Counted from the stretch's first letter, positions 7,769-18,000 are shown. The stretch: DNA of 64,000 nt from Aliiglaciecola sp. LCG003 (GCF_030316135.1 NZ_CP128185.1:2170001-2234000); one strand, 5' to 3'. The notes: generated from the letters alone by a model not told the origin. Made by a program: numbers and translations.

Positions 7769-9873
7769 TGGAAAATCCTATTAGCTATCTGAAAATTGGA
7801 AAATTTAATTCAACACCGGTTATTTTTCAATCTGAAGTTGCCGAATGCGGACTCGCATGTCTTGCAATGGTAGCCTCTTTTCATGGTCACCAAATCGATC
7901 TAAATACCCTACGAAGAGATTATCCAACCTCTCTCAAGGGTGTTGATCTTAATAGTTTAATGAGTGTCGCCAATAACCTAAATTTTTCGTCAAGAGCATT
8001 AAAATTACCTATTGAAAAGCTAAGCCAAATACAAACACCATGCATCCTGCATTGGGACTTAAATCATTTTGTTGTTCTTACAAAAGTGACTAACTCAAAA
8101 GTTACCATAATTAATCCAGCAATCGGTAAACAAGTCCTGTCGTTTGAAGAGGTTTCGAATCATTTCACTGGTGTTGCCTTGGAGTTAACACCAAATCTCC
8201 GATTTGAAAAGAAACATGAACAGCTCACTATGAAGTTGTCAGATCTGTGGGGCAAGACAAGAGGGATGAAGCGGGTTTTTAGTCAAATCTTGATTTTGTC
8301 ATTGTTACTACAAGTTTTTACCCTTTTTGCACCTTTCTATATGCAAATGGTGGTCGACAATGTAATTGTTGGGAACGATAAAGATCTTTTAAATCTTTTA
8401 GTTATTGGTTTTGGTTTACTTGCAGTCGTTTGCGCGGGGACGGAGCTGTTGCGCTCATACATCATTATGTATTTGGGTAATCAACTCAACATGCAAATTT
8501 CATCCAATCTTTTTAGACATTTACTAAATTTACCTGCCGATTTTTTAGAAAAACGACATGTAGGAGATGTTGTATCTCGATTTCAGTCGATAAAAGAGAT
8601 AAAGAAACTACTAACAACTGGAGCAATTGAAGTTATTGTCGATGGGCTAATGGTGTTTGGAACACTGATTTTGATGTATATTTACAGTCCACTTTTAGCT
8701 TCATTAATTCTTGGTATTATTATAATTTACGCGACCATAAAAATGGTGCTATTTCCTAGGTTAAGAGCCTATACAGAAGAGGCTATCATCAGCAGCTCTA
8801 AAGAACAGAGTCATTTTTTAGAGACAATTCGAGCGTTTCAATGTGTTAAGTCGTTTGTACGTGAATCACACAGCCATAGGTTATGGTGTAATCGTTATGC
8901 ATCGGCTATTAATGCCGAAATGAAAGTTAATCGATTTAGGTTTACCAATGATGCGTGTCGCAAATTGGTCTTCACCTTAGGCACTATTATTGTGATCTAT
9001 TACGCAGCACAACTAATTCTAGAGAGTCTTTTCTCTGTTGGGATGCTATTTGCTTTCTTGGCCTATCAGCTTCAGTTTACAACTAAGGCTTCGGATCTTT
9101 TAGATAAAATTGTCGAATATAGGATGCTTGGATTGCATTTGAGTCGGGTCGCAGACATCGTCATGTCCCCTGTAGAAGAAGTCGGGATAAAATGTGATTC
9201 ACGTGTTCCCATCAAAGGACAGATCGAGCTGAGCGGTCTTAGTTTTCAATACTCAGAAGCTGATCCGTTACTTTTAGATAATCTGTGCTACGCATTTGAA
9301 GCCGGAAAAACCACAGCGATTATCGGAGCATCAGGTTGTGGAAAGACAACTTTGATTAAGATATTACTTGGCCTAAAGAATCCAACCAAAGGGCATGTAC
9401 TTATTGATGGAGTTGATATTCAGAATTTCGGCCTTGCTAATTATAGACAACAAGTTAGCTCAGTCATGCAAGATGACCAGCTTCTAACCGGATCTCTAAT
9501 AGAGAATATCTGTTTTTTTTCGCCTAATTATGACATGCGACTAATCAAGGAGTGCGCTAATATTGCGCAAATTCATGATGATATTATGGCAATGCCGATG
9601 GGTTACAACTCACTGGTAGGCAATATGGGAACCATACTTTCTGGGGGGCAAAAGCAACGAATTCTGCTTGCTAGGGCGTTATATGCTAAGCCGAAGGTAC
9701 TTTTCCTTGACGAAGCGACAAGTGCGCTAGATTGTAAGTTAGAGTCTAGTGTTACTAAAGCGATTAAACGACTTAATATTACGCGGATCATCATCGCGCA
9801 CCGACAAGAAACGATCACAGCAGCTGATAGGATCGTTAGGTTGAATACAGGACAATTAGTTTCAACTTTGTGA
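7768..9873 (+). CDS. CvaB-like peptidase-containing ABC transporter (C39 domain) with Asp-to-Asn change
   Basis: A 701-residue protein, close to CvaB length. An N-terminal C39 peptidase domain (about 1-135) is followed by an ABC transmembrane domain (about 165-440) and an ATPase domain (about 475-700) with Walker A GASGCGKTT, signature LSGGQKQR, Walker B VLFLDEATSALD and H-loop IIAHR. In the peptidase domain, Cys27 (AECGLACLAM) and His100 (WDLNHFVVL) are present. The expected catalytic Asp is Asn116 (IINPAIG), at the same 73- and 16-residue spacings as CvaB C32/H105/D121. Active family members cut double-glycine leaders while exporting peptides. This one may be impaired, use Asn, or export something without cleavage. 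Confidence 0.9.
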   Translation: MENPISYLKIGKFNSTPVIFQSEVAECGLACLAMVASFHGHQIDLNTLRRDYPTSLKGVDLNSLMSVANNLNFSSRALKLPIEKLSQIQTPCILHWDLNHFVVLTKVTNSKVTIINPAIGKQVLSFEEVSNHFTGVALELTPNLRFEKKHEQLTMKLSDLWGKTRGMKRVFSQILILSLLLQVFTLFAPFYMQMVVDNVIVGNDKDLLNLLVIGFGLLAVVCAGTELLRSYIIMYLGNQLNMQISSNLFRHLLNLPADFLEKRHVGDVVSRFQSIKEIKKLLTTGAIEVIVDGLMVFGTLILMYIYSPLLASLILGIIIIYATIKMVLFPRLRAYTEEAIISSSKEQSHFLETIRAFQCVKSFVRESHSHRLWCNRYASAINAEMKVNRFRFTNDACRKLVFTLGTIIVIYYAAQLILESLFSVGMLFAFLAYQLQFTTKASDLLDKIVEYRMLGLHLSRVADIVMSPVEEVGIKCDSRVPIKGQIELSGLSFQYSEADPLLLDNLCYAFEAGKTTAIIGASGCGKTTLIKILLGLKNPTKGHVLIDGVDIQNFGLANYRQQVSSVMQDDQLLTGSLIENICFFSPNYDMRLIKECANIAQIHDDIMAMPMGYNSLVGNMGTILSGGQKQRILLARALYAKPKVLFLDEATSALDCKLESSVTKAIKRLNITRIIIAHRQETITAADRIVRLNTGQLVSTL

Positions 9874-9989
9874 TCCACAAGTATTCCTACATTGCACATT
9901 GGTCCGGATGAATAATCGCTTAGCTAAGATTAGACTGCTCATCTGCGTCTGGAGATTTTAAGAGTCAATCTTGCAATCATTTAGGCTTG

Positions 9990-10029
9990 GTATCAGAACG
10001 GTTGGGTTAAAAAACAACCAGCCTGATAC
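9990..10029. repeat. Nested hairpin downstream of the exporter gene
   Basis: Outer arms GTATCAG (9990-9996) and CTGATAC (10023-10029) pair, and inner arms GGTTG (10000-10004) and CAACC (10015-10019) pair across a symmetric 3x3 internal loop. It sits 117 bp after the transporter stop, between accessory and core genes. There is no T-run after the outer stem. It could be an unusual terminator or a small structured RNA element. Confidence 0.45.
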
Positions 10030-10132
10030 ATACTTGTACTCAAAAGCCTATTTCAATAGATTAAAACGTGCAAACGCGAAAACTAGTGTGGTATTTTATT
10101 TGAATTAAGGCCGCAAGTTATCGGAGCCGATT

Positions 10133-10777
10133 TTGATAAAAATTTTGTTAGTGGATGATCATGAATTAGTTAGAAAAGGCATCAGCCGAATTCTACAAGA
10201 TATATCTGACTTTAAAGTGGTGGGTGAAGTAAATAGTGGCGAAGAGGCGATTAAGTTTTGTCGCAACGATCCGCCTAATATAGTATTGATGGACATGAAT
10301 ATGCCGGGCATCGGCGGTTTAGAAGCCACTAAACAAATTATTCATTACGCCCAAGAATCCAAAGTTATCGTTTTATCGGTACATACCGAAAATCCTATTC
10401 CAGCCCGGGTGATGCAAATGGGTGCTTATGGTTATTTAACCAAGGGAACTGATCCTCATGAGATGATCATTGCAATCCGTAAGGTTGCCGCTGGTCAGCG
10501 TTATATCGCCCCAGACATTGCCCAACAAATCGCAATCGGGCAGCTAAATTTAGAAGATTGCAGTCCTTTTGAACAACTTTCTAAACGAGAGCTTGAAATC
10601 ACTATTATGTTGACTAGAGGGGCTAGGGTACCTGACATTGCCAATAAACTGAATATTAGCGCTAAGACTGTGAATACCTATAGGTACCGCATGTTTGAAA
10701 AATTAAATGTAGGTTCTGATGTAGAGCTAACTCATTTAGCATTGCGCCATAATTTAATTGATAGCAATCAACTTTAA
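10133..10777 (+). CDS. uvrY: GacA/UvrY-type response regulator
   Basis: A 214-residue two-component regulator. The receiver domain (about 1-120) has the acidic pair near DD, phospho-acceptor Asp54 in VLMDMNMPG and the TENP/KGT blocks; the LuxR-type HTH covers about 145-205 (LSKRELEI, ISAKTVNTYRYRMFEKLN). It follows E. coli UvrY almost throughout. Partner of the BarA/GacS sensor, it normally drives CsrB-type small RNAs, controlling secondary metabolism, motility and biofilm. TTG start with GGAG 6 bp upstream. The conserved uvrY-uvrC-pgsA order marks the return to core genome. Confidence 0.95.
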   Translation: MIKILLVDDHELVRKGISRILQDISDFKVVGEVNSGEEAIKFCRNDPPNIVLMDMNMPGIGGLEATKQIIHYAQESKVIVLSVHTENPIPARVMQMGAYGYLTKGTDPHEMIIAIRKVAAGQRYIAPDIAQQIAIGQLNLEDCSPFEQLSKRELEITIMLTRGARVPDIANKLNISAKTVNTYRYRMFEKLNVGSDVELTHLALRHNLIDSNQL

Positions 10778-10803
10778 CGACTTGGCGTAATGTAGTTGTT
10801 CTG

Positions 10804-12630
10804 ATGGATAATACTGACCCATTTGATTCTGAAAATTTTTTAAAAAATTTAACACCTAAGCCGGGCGTATACCGGATGTACAATAGCAACCAAGATGTAA
10901 TCTATGTTGGTAAAGCTAAAAATTTAAAAAAACGTGTTAGTAGTTATTTCCGCAAAAATCTCGACAGTATAAAAACTCGCGCACTGGTCAAACAGATAGC
11001 TAACATTGAAGTCACTGTGGTCAATAGTGAGACTGAAGCCTTTATACTTGAAAACAATTTCATCAAAAAATATAAACCTCGTTACAATGTTTTATTAAGA
11101 GATGACAAATCTTATCCTTTTATTTTTCTGTCTGAGCATCAACACCCCAGACTAGCATTGCATCGCGGGACGAAAAAACTCAAAGGGGATTACTTTGGGC
11201 CCTATCCAAGCGCCTGGGCTGTCCGTGAAAGCCTGCGGACCATGCAAAAGCTATTTCCTATCCGTCAATGTGAAGACAGTTACTACCGAGCCAGAAGCCG
11301 ACCGTGTCTGCAATTCCAGCTAAAACGATGCGCAGGGCCTTGTGTTGAAGGCTTGGTTAGCGATGAAGAATATAACGAACAAATACGCTTAGCTAAATTA
11401 TTTCTGCGCGGCAAAAATAGCCAAGTGATTGAATCTTTAGTAAGTAAGATGGAACACGCCAGTGAACAGTTGCGCTTTGAGGCTGCTGGACGTTATCGTG
11501 ACCAAATCAGCGCTTTGAGTAAAGTACAAGAGCAGCAGTGGGTCAGTGGCAATCAGGAAGAAATGGACGTATTTGGCTTTGTCTATCGCAATGGTATAGC
11601 CAGTATCCAAGGGATGTTTATCCGCGATAACAAACTATTAGGCAGTAAAAGTTTCTTTCCAAAAGTGCCCGCACAAGCCGGAACCGACGAAATACTGCAA
11701 TCTTTCGTTTTACAGTTTTATTTAGCTGGCAATAAAACCATTCCGAAACAAATTGTTTTGCCGAGCAAGTTGCAAGAGCAAGAGGCCATCGAACAACTCC
11801 TAAGCCAAGAGGCTGGGCGGAAAATTCAATTTTTCAGTGGCGCTAGAGAAGAAAAAAAACGTTATTTACACTTGGCAAATACCAATGCCGAAAATGCATT
11901 GGAAGCAAAACAAAACCAACAAAAATCTGTTTTCGCCCGTTACGTAGAGCTAGAAAAAATATTAGATTCAGAGCAACCCATACAACGTATGGAGTGTTTC
12001 GACATCAGTCATACTTCAGGGCAACAAACCGTTGCGTCTTGTGTGGTGTTTAATCGCGACGGCCCCTATAAAACCGATTATAGGCGTTATAATATTGAAG
12101 GCATTACGCCAGGTGATGATTACGCGGCAATGGCGCAGGCGTTAGAACGCCGTTACAAAGCCAGCAGTGATGAATCAAAAATCCCTGATATTTTATTTAT
12201 CGATGGTGGTAAAGGTCAGTTAGCTCAAGCAGAAAATCATTTCGATAATTGGAAATTAAATAAAAAGCCCTTACTAATTGGGGTAGCCAAAGGCACCAGC
12301 CGTCGACCTGGTCTTGAAACCCTCATACTTGGTGGGAATCATGATACTATACCTATGTCTGCAGATTCTCCGGCGCTGCACCTAATTCAGCATATTCGCG
12401 ATGAGGCTCACCGCTTTGCCATTGCAGGCCACAGGCAACGCAGACAAAAAGAAAAACGCACTTCAAAACTCGAATCCGTACCTGGAGTAGGGGCTAAACG
12501 TCGTCAAAGCCTACTCAAATATATGGGAGGCATGCAGGGAGTTTTGCAGGCAAGTCGTGATGAGTTAGCCAAAGTACCTGGTATTAGCCAAGACATGGCT
12601 GACACTATATATGAGCATATTCATGGGTAA
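10804..12630 (+). CDS. uvrC: UvrABC excinuclease subunit C
   Basis: A 608-residue protein of normal length. A GIY-YIG nuclease domain (about 18-100: PGVYRMYN, VIYVGKAKNLKKRV) makes the 3' incision; a Cys-containing block (RPCLQFQLKRCAGPC) follows; the UVR motif that binds UvrB is near 200-235; a central RNase H-like nuclease (MECFDISHTSGQQTVAS, DILFIDGGKGQL) makes the 5' incision; and the C-terminus has two helix-hairpin-helix motifs (SVPGVGAKRRQSLLKY). Nucleotide excision repair. Located 26 bp after uvrY, as in many gammaproteobacteria. Confidence 0.97.
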   Translation: MDNTDPFDSENFLKNLTPKPGVYRMYNSNQDVIYVGKAKNLKKRVSSYFRKNLDSIKTRALVKQIANIEVTVVNSETEAFILENNFIKKYKPRYNVLLRDDKSYPFIFLSEHQHPRLALHRGTKKLKGDYFGPYPSAWAVRESLRTMQKLFPIRQCEDSYYRARSRPCLQFQLKRCAGPCVEGLVSDEEYNEQIRLAKLFLRGKNSQVIESLVSKMEHASEQLRFEAAGRYRDQISALSKVQEQQWVSGNQEEMDVFGFVYRNGIASIQGMFIRDNKLLGSKSFFPKVPAQAGTDEILQSFVLQFYLAGNKTIPKQIVLPSKLQEQEAIEQLLSQEAGRKIQFFSGAREEKKRYLHLANTNAENALEAKQNQQKSVFARYVELEKILDSEQPIQRMECFDISHTSGQQTVASCVVFNRDGPYKTDYRRYNIEGITPGDDYAAMAQALERRYKASSDESKIPDILFIDGGKGQLAQAENHFDNWKLNKKPLLIGVAKGTSRRPGLETLILGGNHDTIPMSADSPALHLIQHIRDEAHRFAIAGHRQRRQKEKRTSKLESVPGVGAKRRQSLLKYMGGMQGVLQASRDELAKVPGISQDMADTIYEHIHG

Positions 12631-12677
12631 TGAGTACCCCGTAACTAAAACACTAATCATAAAGGCAACTAAGAAGT

Positions 12678-13244
12678 ATGTGGACGATTCCAAACATTAT
12701 TACCATGCTACGGGTAGTATTAATTCCAGTTTTTGTGGTGGTTTATTTCCTCGATTGGGAATGGGCAAGACAGGCTGGAGCTTTTATTTTTTGGTTGGCG
12801 GCTATCACCGACTGGTTTGACGGGTATTTAGCCAGAAAACTGGAACAAACAACCGAATTTGGTGCCTTCCTCGACCCAGTAGCGGATAAACTGATCGTTG
12901 CCGCAGCATTGCTGATGATTACCCACAGTTACGATACAGTTTGGATTACCATTCCAGCAATACTACTGATGTCTCGGGAAATTTACGTTTCGGCACTGCG
13001 TGAGTGGATGGGGCAAAAAGGTAAAAGTGACATAGTGTCAGTTTCGTTTATCGGCAAAGCCAAGACGATGGCACAGATGTTGGCGCTGATTGGCTTATTG
13101 TCTGAATTAGAATATTTTATGGGTTTTCCTATTTACTGGGTCAGCCTTGGTTATATTTTATTGTATTTTGCCGCCTTCTTATCTGCTTGGTCTATGGTGA
13201 CTTACACCAAAGCGGCCTGGCAAAATCTGTCGAATGGCAATTAA
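12678..13244 (+). CDS. pgsA: CDP-diacylglycerol--glycerol-3-phosphate 3-phosphatidyltransferase
   Basis: A 188-residue, multi-pass inner-membrane enzyme making phosphatidylglycerophosphate, the committed step to phosphatidylglycerol and cardiolipin. The CDP-alcohol phosphotransferase motif is complete: DG (48-49), AR (52-53), Gly62, Asp66 and Asp70. N-terminal NIITMLRVVLIPVFV is typical. The start ATG follows an AAGAAG-type ribosome site. It lies downstream of uvrC and upstream of the tRNA cluster, the same arrangement as in E. coli. Confidence 0.96.
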   Translation: MWTIPNIITMLRVVLIPVFVVVYFLDWEWARQAGAFIFWLAAITDWFDGYLARKLEQTTEFGAFLDPVADKLIVAAALLMITHSYDTVWITIPAILLMSREIYVSALREWMGQKGKSDIVSVSFIGKAKTMAQMLALIGLLSELEYFMGFPIYWVSLGYILLYFAAFLSAWSMVTYTKAAWQNLSNGN

Positions 13245-13331
13245 GGTGATTGCAAATTGTGCTGCATTGCTGGAAATTAAAGCGTTTAAGTCAAAATTCC
13301 AGCAAACGCACAAAAAACCTCACTTTTGTTG

Positions 13332-13359
13332 TTGACAGATATGACTTTGACGGTAGAAT
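13332..13359 (+). promoter_or_regulatory. Sigma70 promoter of the tRNA cluster
   Basis: TTGACA (13332-13337) and TAGAAT (13354-13359) separated by 16 bp, about 60 bp upstream of tRNA-Gly. The near-consensus hexamers and the position suit a strong stable-RNA promoter for the three tRNA genes. Confidence 0.75.
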
Positions 13360-13421
13360 GCTGCCTCACATTTCGGGAACAACGAAGTGTGAAGAAAAAG
13401 CACTAGCTTTAGTATTTAAAT

Positions 13422-13497
<76 letters not shown>

Positions 13498-13582
13498 AAT
13501 ACTTTTTAAACGCCTAGGCGTTTAAATGGAGAAGCCAAGAACACTTGGTTAAGTTAGCAACGCTAATCACTCTCCACATTTA

Positions 13583-13656
13583 GGCGGAATGGCAGAATGG
13601 CTATGCAGCGGATTGCAAATCCGTGGATCTCGGTTCGACTCCGGGTTCCGCCTCCA
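13583..13656 (+). tRNA. tRNA-Cys (GCA)
   Basis: A 74-nt cloverleaf. Acceptor GGCGGAA pairs with TTCCGCC, with encoded CCA. The anticodon stem is CGGAT/ATCCG with loop TGCAA centred on GCA, and the T loop is GGTTCGACTCC. Equivalent to E. coli cysT. Confidence 0.96.
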
Positions 13657-13680
13657 CCTCGCGCGAAAGCGCAACCCGAT

Positions 13681-13767
13681 GCCCGGGTGGTGAAATTGGT
13701 AGACACAAGGGATTTAAAATCCCTCGTTCGTAAGGACGTGCCGGTTCAAGTCCGGCCCCGGGCACCA
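13681..13767 (+). tRNA. tRNA-Leu (TAA)
   Basis: An 87-nt class II tRNA with a long variable arm. Acceptor GCCCGGG pairs with CCCGGGC, followed by ACCA. Anticodon stem AGGGA/TCCCT encloses loop TTTAAAA (anticodon TAA). The T arm is CCGG-TTCAAGT-CCGG. Equivalent to E. coli leuZ. Confidence 0.97.
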
Positions 13768-13776
13768 TTTTATTTA

Positions 13777-13794
13777 AAATCTCAACTGAGATTT
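13777..13794. terminator. Short hairpin, possible bidirectional terminator
   Basis: AAATCTCA (13777-13784), AC, TGAGATTT (13787-13794), flanked by A/T runs on both sides, between the tRNA cluster and the convergent lipoprotein gene. The stem is A+T-rich and the T-tract interrupted, so strength is doubtful. Confidence 0.45.
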
Positions 13795-13834
13795 AATCAA
13801 GTTTATATTAATCTTAGAACCAACAATATAGACA

Positions 13835-14104
13835 TCAATCTCTGAACAGTCCAATTCCTGATAATCCACCTAAACCAAGAAAGAAACCAAAATCATACCA
13901 GCCGCCATCATTGTATATAGCGTAAATTGCCACCTCATCCATAAACAACGAACATAGCCAAGATATTGGGAAAATGCAGCCATGCCATAGGCCATGTAAA
14001 AAACCCACTTTTTCCATAGTCGCAGCCTGTACAAAACTAACAGAATCAGCACAACCGGTTATAAGAGTCACGGCAGTCATAACCACTAATAGTTTAAATT
14101 TCAT
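13835..14104 (-). CDS. Small predicted lipoprotein of unknown function
   Basis: An 89-residue protein with a signal peptide ending in a lipobox (LITGC, Cys18). The mature part contains FLHGLWHGCIFPISWLCSLF and IYNDGGWYDFGFFLGLGG, a pattern seen in small conserved lipoproteins of marine gammaproteobacteria that have no assigned role. A glycine-rich hydrophobic tail suggests close membrane contact. It converges with the tRNA cluster and diverges from tpm. Confidence 0.75.
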   Translation of the reverse strand: MKFKLLVVMTAVTLITGCADSVSFVQAATMEKVGFLHGLWHGCIFPISWLCSLFMDEVAIYAIYNDGGWYDFGFFLGLGGLSGIGLFRD

Positions 14105-14306
14105 TGTATAAATCCCACCTGTTTAAATGAGTGTCTGCTTTTTACTGCTTTCTATAGGTTATACCAGTAGGGGGGAAATTGTTATTAGATTTGCTGAAGG
14201 GGGCAATTGAACCATTTGGATAAAACGATACAATGCTATCTATTAAAGCTTACCCCATCTGCTAGGATAGATGCTAGGTATGTAATGAGCAAAACAGGAA
14301 CTCACT

Positions 14307-14948
14307 ATGCAACCAGATTTTTGGCACCGTCGTTGGGAAAAGAATGAGATAGGCTTCCATTTGAACGAAGCTAATCCGTTATTAGTTAAGTACTATCAAC
14401 AATTTGGGCTTGACCAACACAAACGTATTTTCCTACCTTTATGTGGAAAAACCAACGATATAGCCTGGCTTTTGTCACACGAATACAAAGTTGTAGGTTG
14501 TGAATTAAATGAGTCTGCCATTCAGCAACTTTTTACAAACTTGGGGGTTACGCCTGAAATTTCCAGTGGCAAAAACCATAAGCATTATCATGCCGACGAT
14601 ATCGATATATATGTGTGTGACTTTTTCGAATTGAGCGCTGAAATTATCGGGCCTGTAGATGGGATTTATGATCGGGCGGCTTTAGTAGCCTTACCAGAAG
14701 CAATGCGTGTTCGCTATACCAAACATTTAATTGAGGTTACAGCAAACGCAGCGCAATTCTTGTTGTGCTTTGTCTATGATCAAGATTTAGCTGCTGGGCC
14801 ACCTTTCTCGGTTAACAGCGATGAAGTTAAGCGCCACTATAGTCAATACTATGATATCGAACTAGTTGGCGTAGCTTCTGTTAAAGGTGGTTTGAAAGGT
14901 GTCTGTCCGGCTGACGAGAATGTATGGGTTTTACATGCAAACCGTTAA
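14307..14948 (+). CDS. tpm: Thiopurine S-methyltransferase
   Basis: A 213-residue class I SAM-dependent methyltransferase. MQPDFWHRRWEKNEIGFHL at the N-terminus and PLCGKTNDIAWLLSHEYKVVGCELNESAI (SAM-binding motif I region, split here by family-specific residues) are hallmarks of the bacterial Tpm family; DGIYDRAALVALP follows. Bacterial members methylate thiols and selenium or tellurium oxyanions. It is a single-gene unit ending at a strong hairpin terminator. Confidence 0.93.
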   Translation: MQPDFWHRRWEKNEIGFHLNEANPLLVKYYQQFGLDQHKRIFLPLCGKTNDIAWLLSHEYKVVGCELNESAIQQLFTNLGVTPEISSGKNHKHYHADDIDIYVCDFFELSAEIIGPVDGIYDRAALVALPEAMRVRYTKHLIEVTANAAQFLLCFVYDQDLAAGPPFSVNSDEVKRHYSQYYDIELVGVASVKGGLKGVCPADENVWVLHANR

Positions 14949-14974
14949 GCCTCTGTAGTGATACAACACTTAAT

Positions 14975-15007
14975 AAAAAGCCAGTGGCATGTGCCACTGG
15001 CTTTTTA
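14975..15007. terminator. Strong bidirectional intrinsic terminator
   Basis: A 15-bp stem: AAAAAGCCAGTGGCA (14975-14989) and its exact complement (14992-15006), loop TG, with a T-run on the + strand and a matching A-run upstream that serves the - strand. It separates convergent tpm and the xylanase gene. Confidence 0.92.
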
Positions 15008-15058
15008 TATTGATTGCAATGCCGTACTTAAGACTAACGCTTACAACGTTGTTACCTA

Positions 15059-18000
15059 CTAGGGAAAACTAATAGTAACGTTATCTAACAATACCTCTTG
15101 TGCGTCTACTCCACTAAATTCACCATTAATCTGCAAGCATACACGCTCTATTATGGCTATATCTCCATTAGCATTGTCTTGGGCAGAGAAAGTAAACACA
15201 TTGGCACCTGAGGATAAGGTTTCTAAGCCACCATAAATTCGAGTATAGTTTGGTGCACCGGTTTGTATATAGCCCTGCACCGTCATACCGCTATCAGCTA
15301 GTTGCTGACTAACTGAAAGCGTATATTGCACAGTGCTATTGGTAAAGTCAGTCGCGCTGATTTCCTTTATGTAATTATGACCATTGCTAACGCCATTAGG
15401 CAGCATTACAGCGGCTTCATTATCTGGATCATGGCCTACTGTGGCATCTGTACCATAATCTCCCCGCCAGCCCTCTGCGCTGCTCACAAAGTCATACTCA
15501 ACTATATTACTTGGAGGTACAGTAACGGGTATGGTGATCCTGACACGTTCTAGAAGCACGTTATCAAGCTCTCCTTCAGTGGGTACACCGTTCAATTGGA
15601 AGGCGATCCGTTCGATTATTTGCAAATCTGATGCATCATTATCCACCGGATTAAATACAATAGTATTGGTTCCGGCTACGGGTGTTTCAACAGCGGCATA
15701 AATACGCGAGTAGTTAGGAGCGCCTGTTTGCACATACGCTTGAACAGTTAAGCCACCATCAACCTGAGCTTGAGTAACGTTAAATTGATATTCGAGGGTG
15801 GCATTGGTTAAGTCAGTGGCACTAATTTCCTTAATATAATTTTGTGAGCTCACGCTCCAGTCAGGGATCAGGATTACTGCTAAATTAGCACCATCATAGC
15901 CCACCGTTGAAGGGGTTCCGTAATCGCCTCGCCAACCCTCAACATCGTTATAAAAATTGTATTCAATCACTATGGGTTCAAGTTCATCACCTGGAACTAA
16001 TATCTGTAAATTCAGTAAAGTACTCGTGTATTGCCCTGCTTTAACCTGGATATATAGATTATGTAAAGCCGGATTCAAACTTCCGGTTACTGTGATCTGT
16101 CCACTGTATTGGTCAATCGCAAACAACGAATCACCGCTTCCTCCTAAGATTGACCAACTGATTTGCTCATTTGGAGCATGAGGATTGCCGTCGTACGCTA
16201 TAGAAGACAAAGTTGCAACAGAAGTTCCGACTGCTGTACCTGGTTCAACTTCTAATAATCCAGGGTTAATAATTTGCGGAAGTAGTCCTCGGACATAACC
16301 TCGCAACCAAACTAGTGCGGGTTTTTCAGCGCCATTTTCTTGGGCTAAAATAGCTCCTTGATTTTCCCGCCAGTGTCCAGGCAAATAGCCCCAAAGGGTA
16401 ATTCCCTTAACAGCAGGATGTTCCCAAAATAGCGGGAAAATACGCTGATAATCCAATAATTGAATTAGATCTGTTGCACCATCAATGTCTAATTCAGTGA
16501 CATACAGATCTAAGCCTGTCTGGGCAGCTAAGCGGTCAAGGTTGTCTTGCATGGCCTGATTTGGACCCGTGGTTGAAAATGCATGGCCTTGAAATCCAAC
16601 GTCATCGATTAGATTGCGTTGTTGAAGCAAGTCTACCAGCTCGATCATTTTGTCAGTGCGAGTAGCCGTGTTAATTACACTATATTCGTTTATCATCAGC
16701 CGAGTACTCGCTGGGAAGATACGCCGTGCCATTTGAAATGAGTTAATTATCCAATCATATTCTGCTGCCTTTAATATAGCGTCTGCATTACTCAAGCCTT
16801 GCTGCTCAAAATAACTGATCAGCTCAGTAGTGGTGGCAGGTTGGTAAAGTCTTAATGCATCGATATAACCGGGCCCATTATTTTCACTATCTGGTGGATC
16901 ATTATCAAATTCATTTACCACCTCAATGAAATCTATTGCAGCATAGCGCTGGTTAATGGCGTTCATCCACTCAAGTATCTCTTCTAGTTGTTCTTGAACG
17001 GGAAGGTCGGTTATCCATGCGGGTTGTTGGTTGCCCCAGATCAACACGTGATGCTTATACAAGTAGCCATTGTTTTTAGCTAAATTGTAAGCCTCATCAA
17101 GCTCTGTCCAATTGAAGCTATCTCTAACGGGCTCAGCGGAGCCCCATTTTCCAGCGTTTTCAGGTGTCACCTGGTTAAAGTAAGCTTCAAAATTAGGCCG
17201 CTGACGACCGCAACACACACCACCAACGAACTTATCTTGGCCGTCCGCCATTGGGGGACCTTCAGGCACAAAAGGAGGAGGAGGGGGTATAACTTGGCCA
17301 GGCAGACCATTTTCCAACTCTTCAATGGTAAACAACACGCCTTGTGGCGCAAAGGCAAACTTATCTATATCTAGACCATCTTCTCGACCGCCAAAACGAA
17401 ATGTTTGTAGCAATTCATTGTCAGGAACCGTATAGATTGGATCACTTAATCGCATCCACTTCCACACCTCGGTGGCGGATGACCCGCCACCTACCACATT
17501 TACGCCTGGTTCATAACCCACTTCACCAGGAACGATAAAGCCAGAGATGCTATTTACCGATACCCAACCATTATTTGCACCTAAGGCATCAGGGGCATAA
17601 AAGCTATCATCATTTGCTCCATTAGGGCCTACGCGGACTCTGGCATACATTTCATAGCTACCCGCTTGCGGAAAGGTCACATTTAGCTCGATCACTCTGG
17701 AATCATCACTTGGAGCATTAGTATCAGTTTCCGATATGGTGACGTAACTAGGATCTCCTTCTATAACGTTAAAAGCGCCACCAAGCATAACCAAAACGCT
17801 GGCGTCACCGCCTTCCGCCTGAGCATACACACCGGCATTGGGATTATCTTGTTGCAGGTTGGCAGTAAAAGAAAGACGTTTACGTTGTAACTCGAAATTG
17901 AGCTGTACAGAGACGCTTTGGTCAGGCTGGATAGTATCTGCCGACATCTCTAAATACGGCAAGCCCTGTTCAGTGATACCGGTTAAATTTGATAAGGGTA

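Noticed and set aside
12611-12820. 69-codon frame between uvrC and pgsA
   Set aside because: Out of frame with pgsA and largely overlapping it; no independent support.
13681-13767. tRNA-Leu as the attachment site of the natural-product cluster
   Set aside because: The cluster lies left of uvrY with uvrC and pgsA in between, and no partial tRNA copy was seen near 9.9-10.1 kb.
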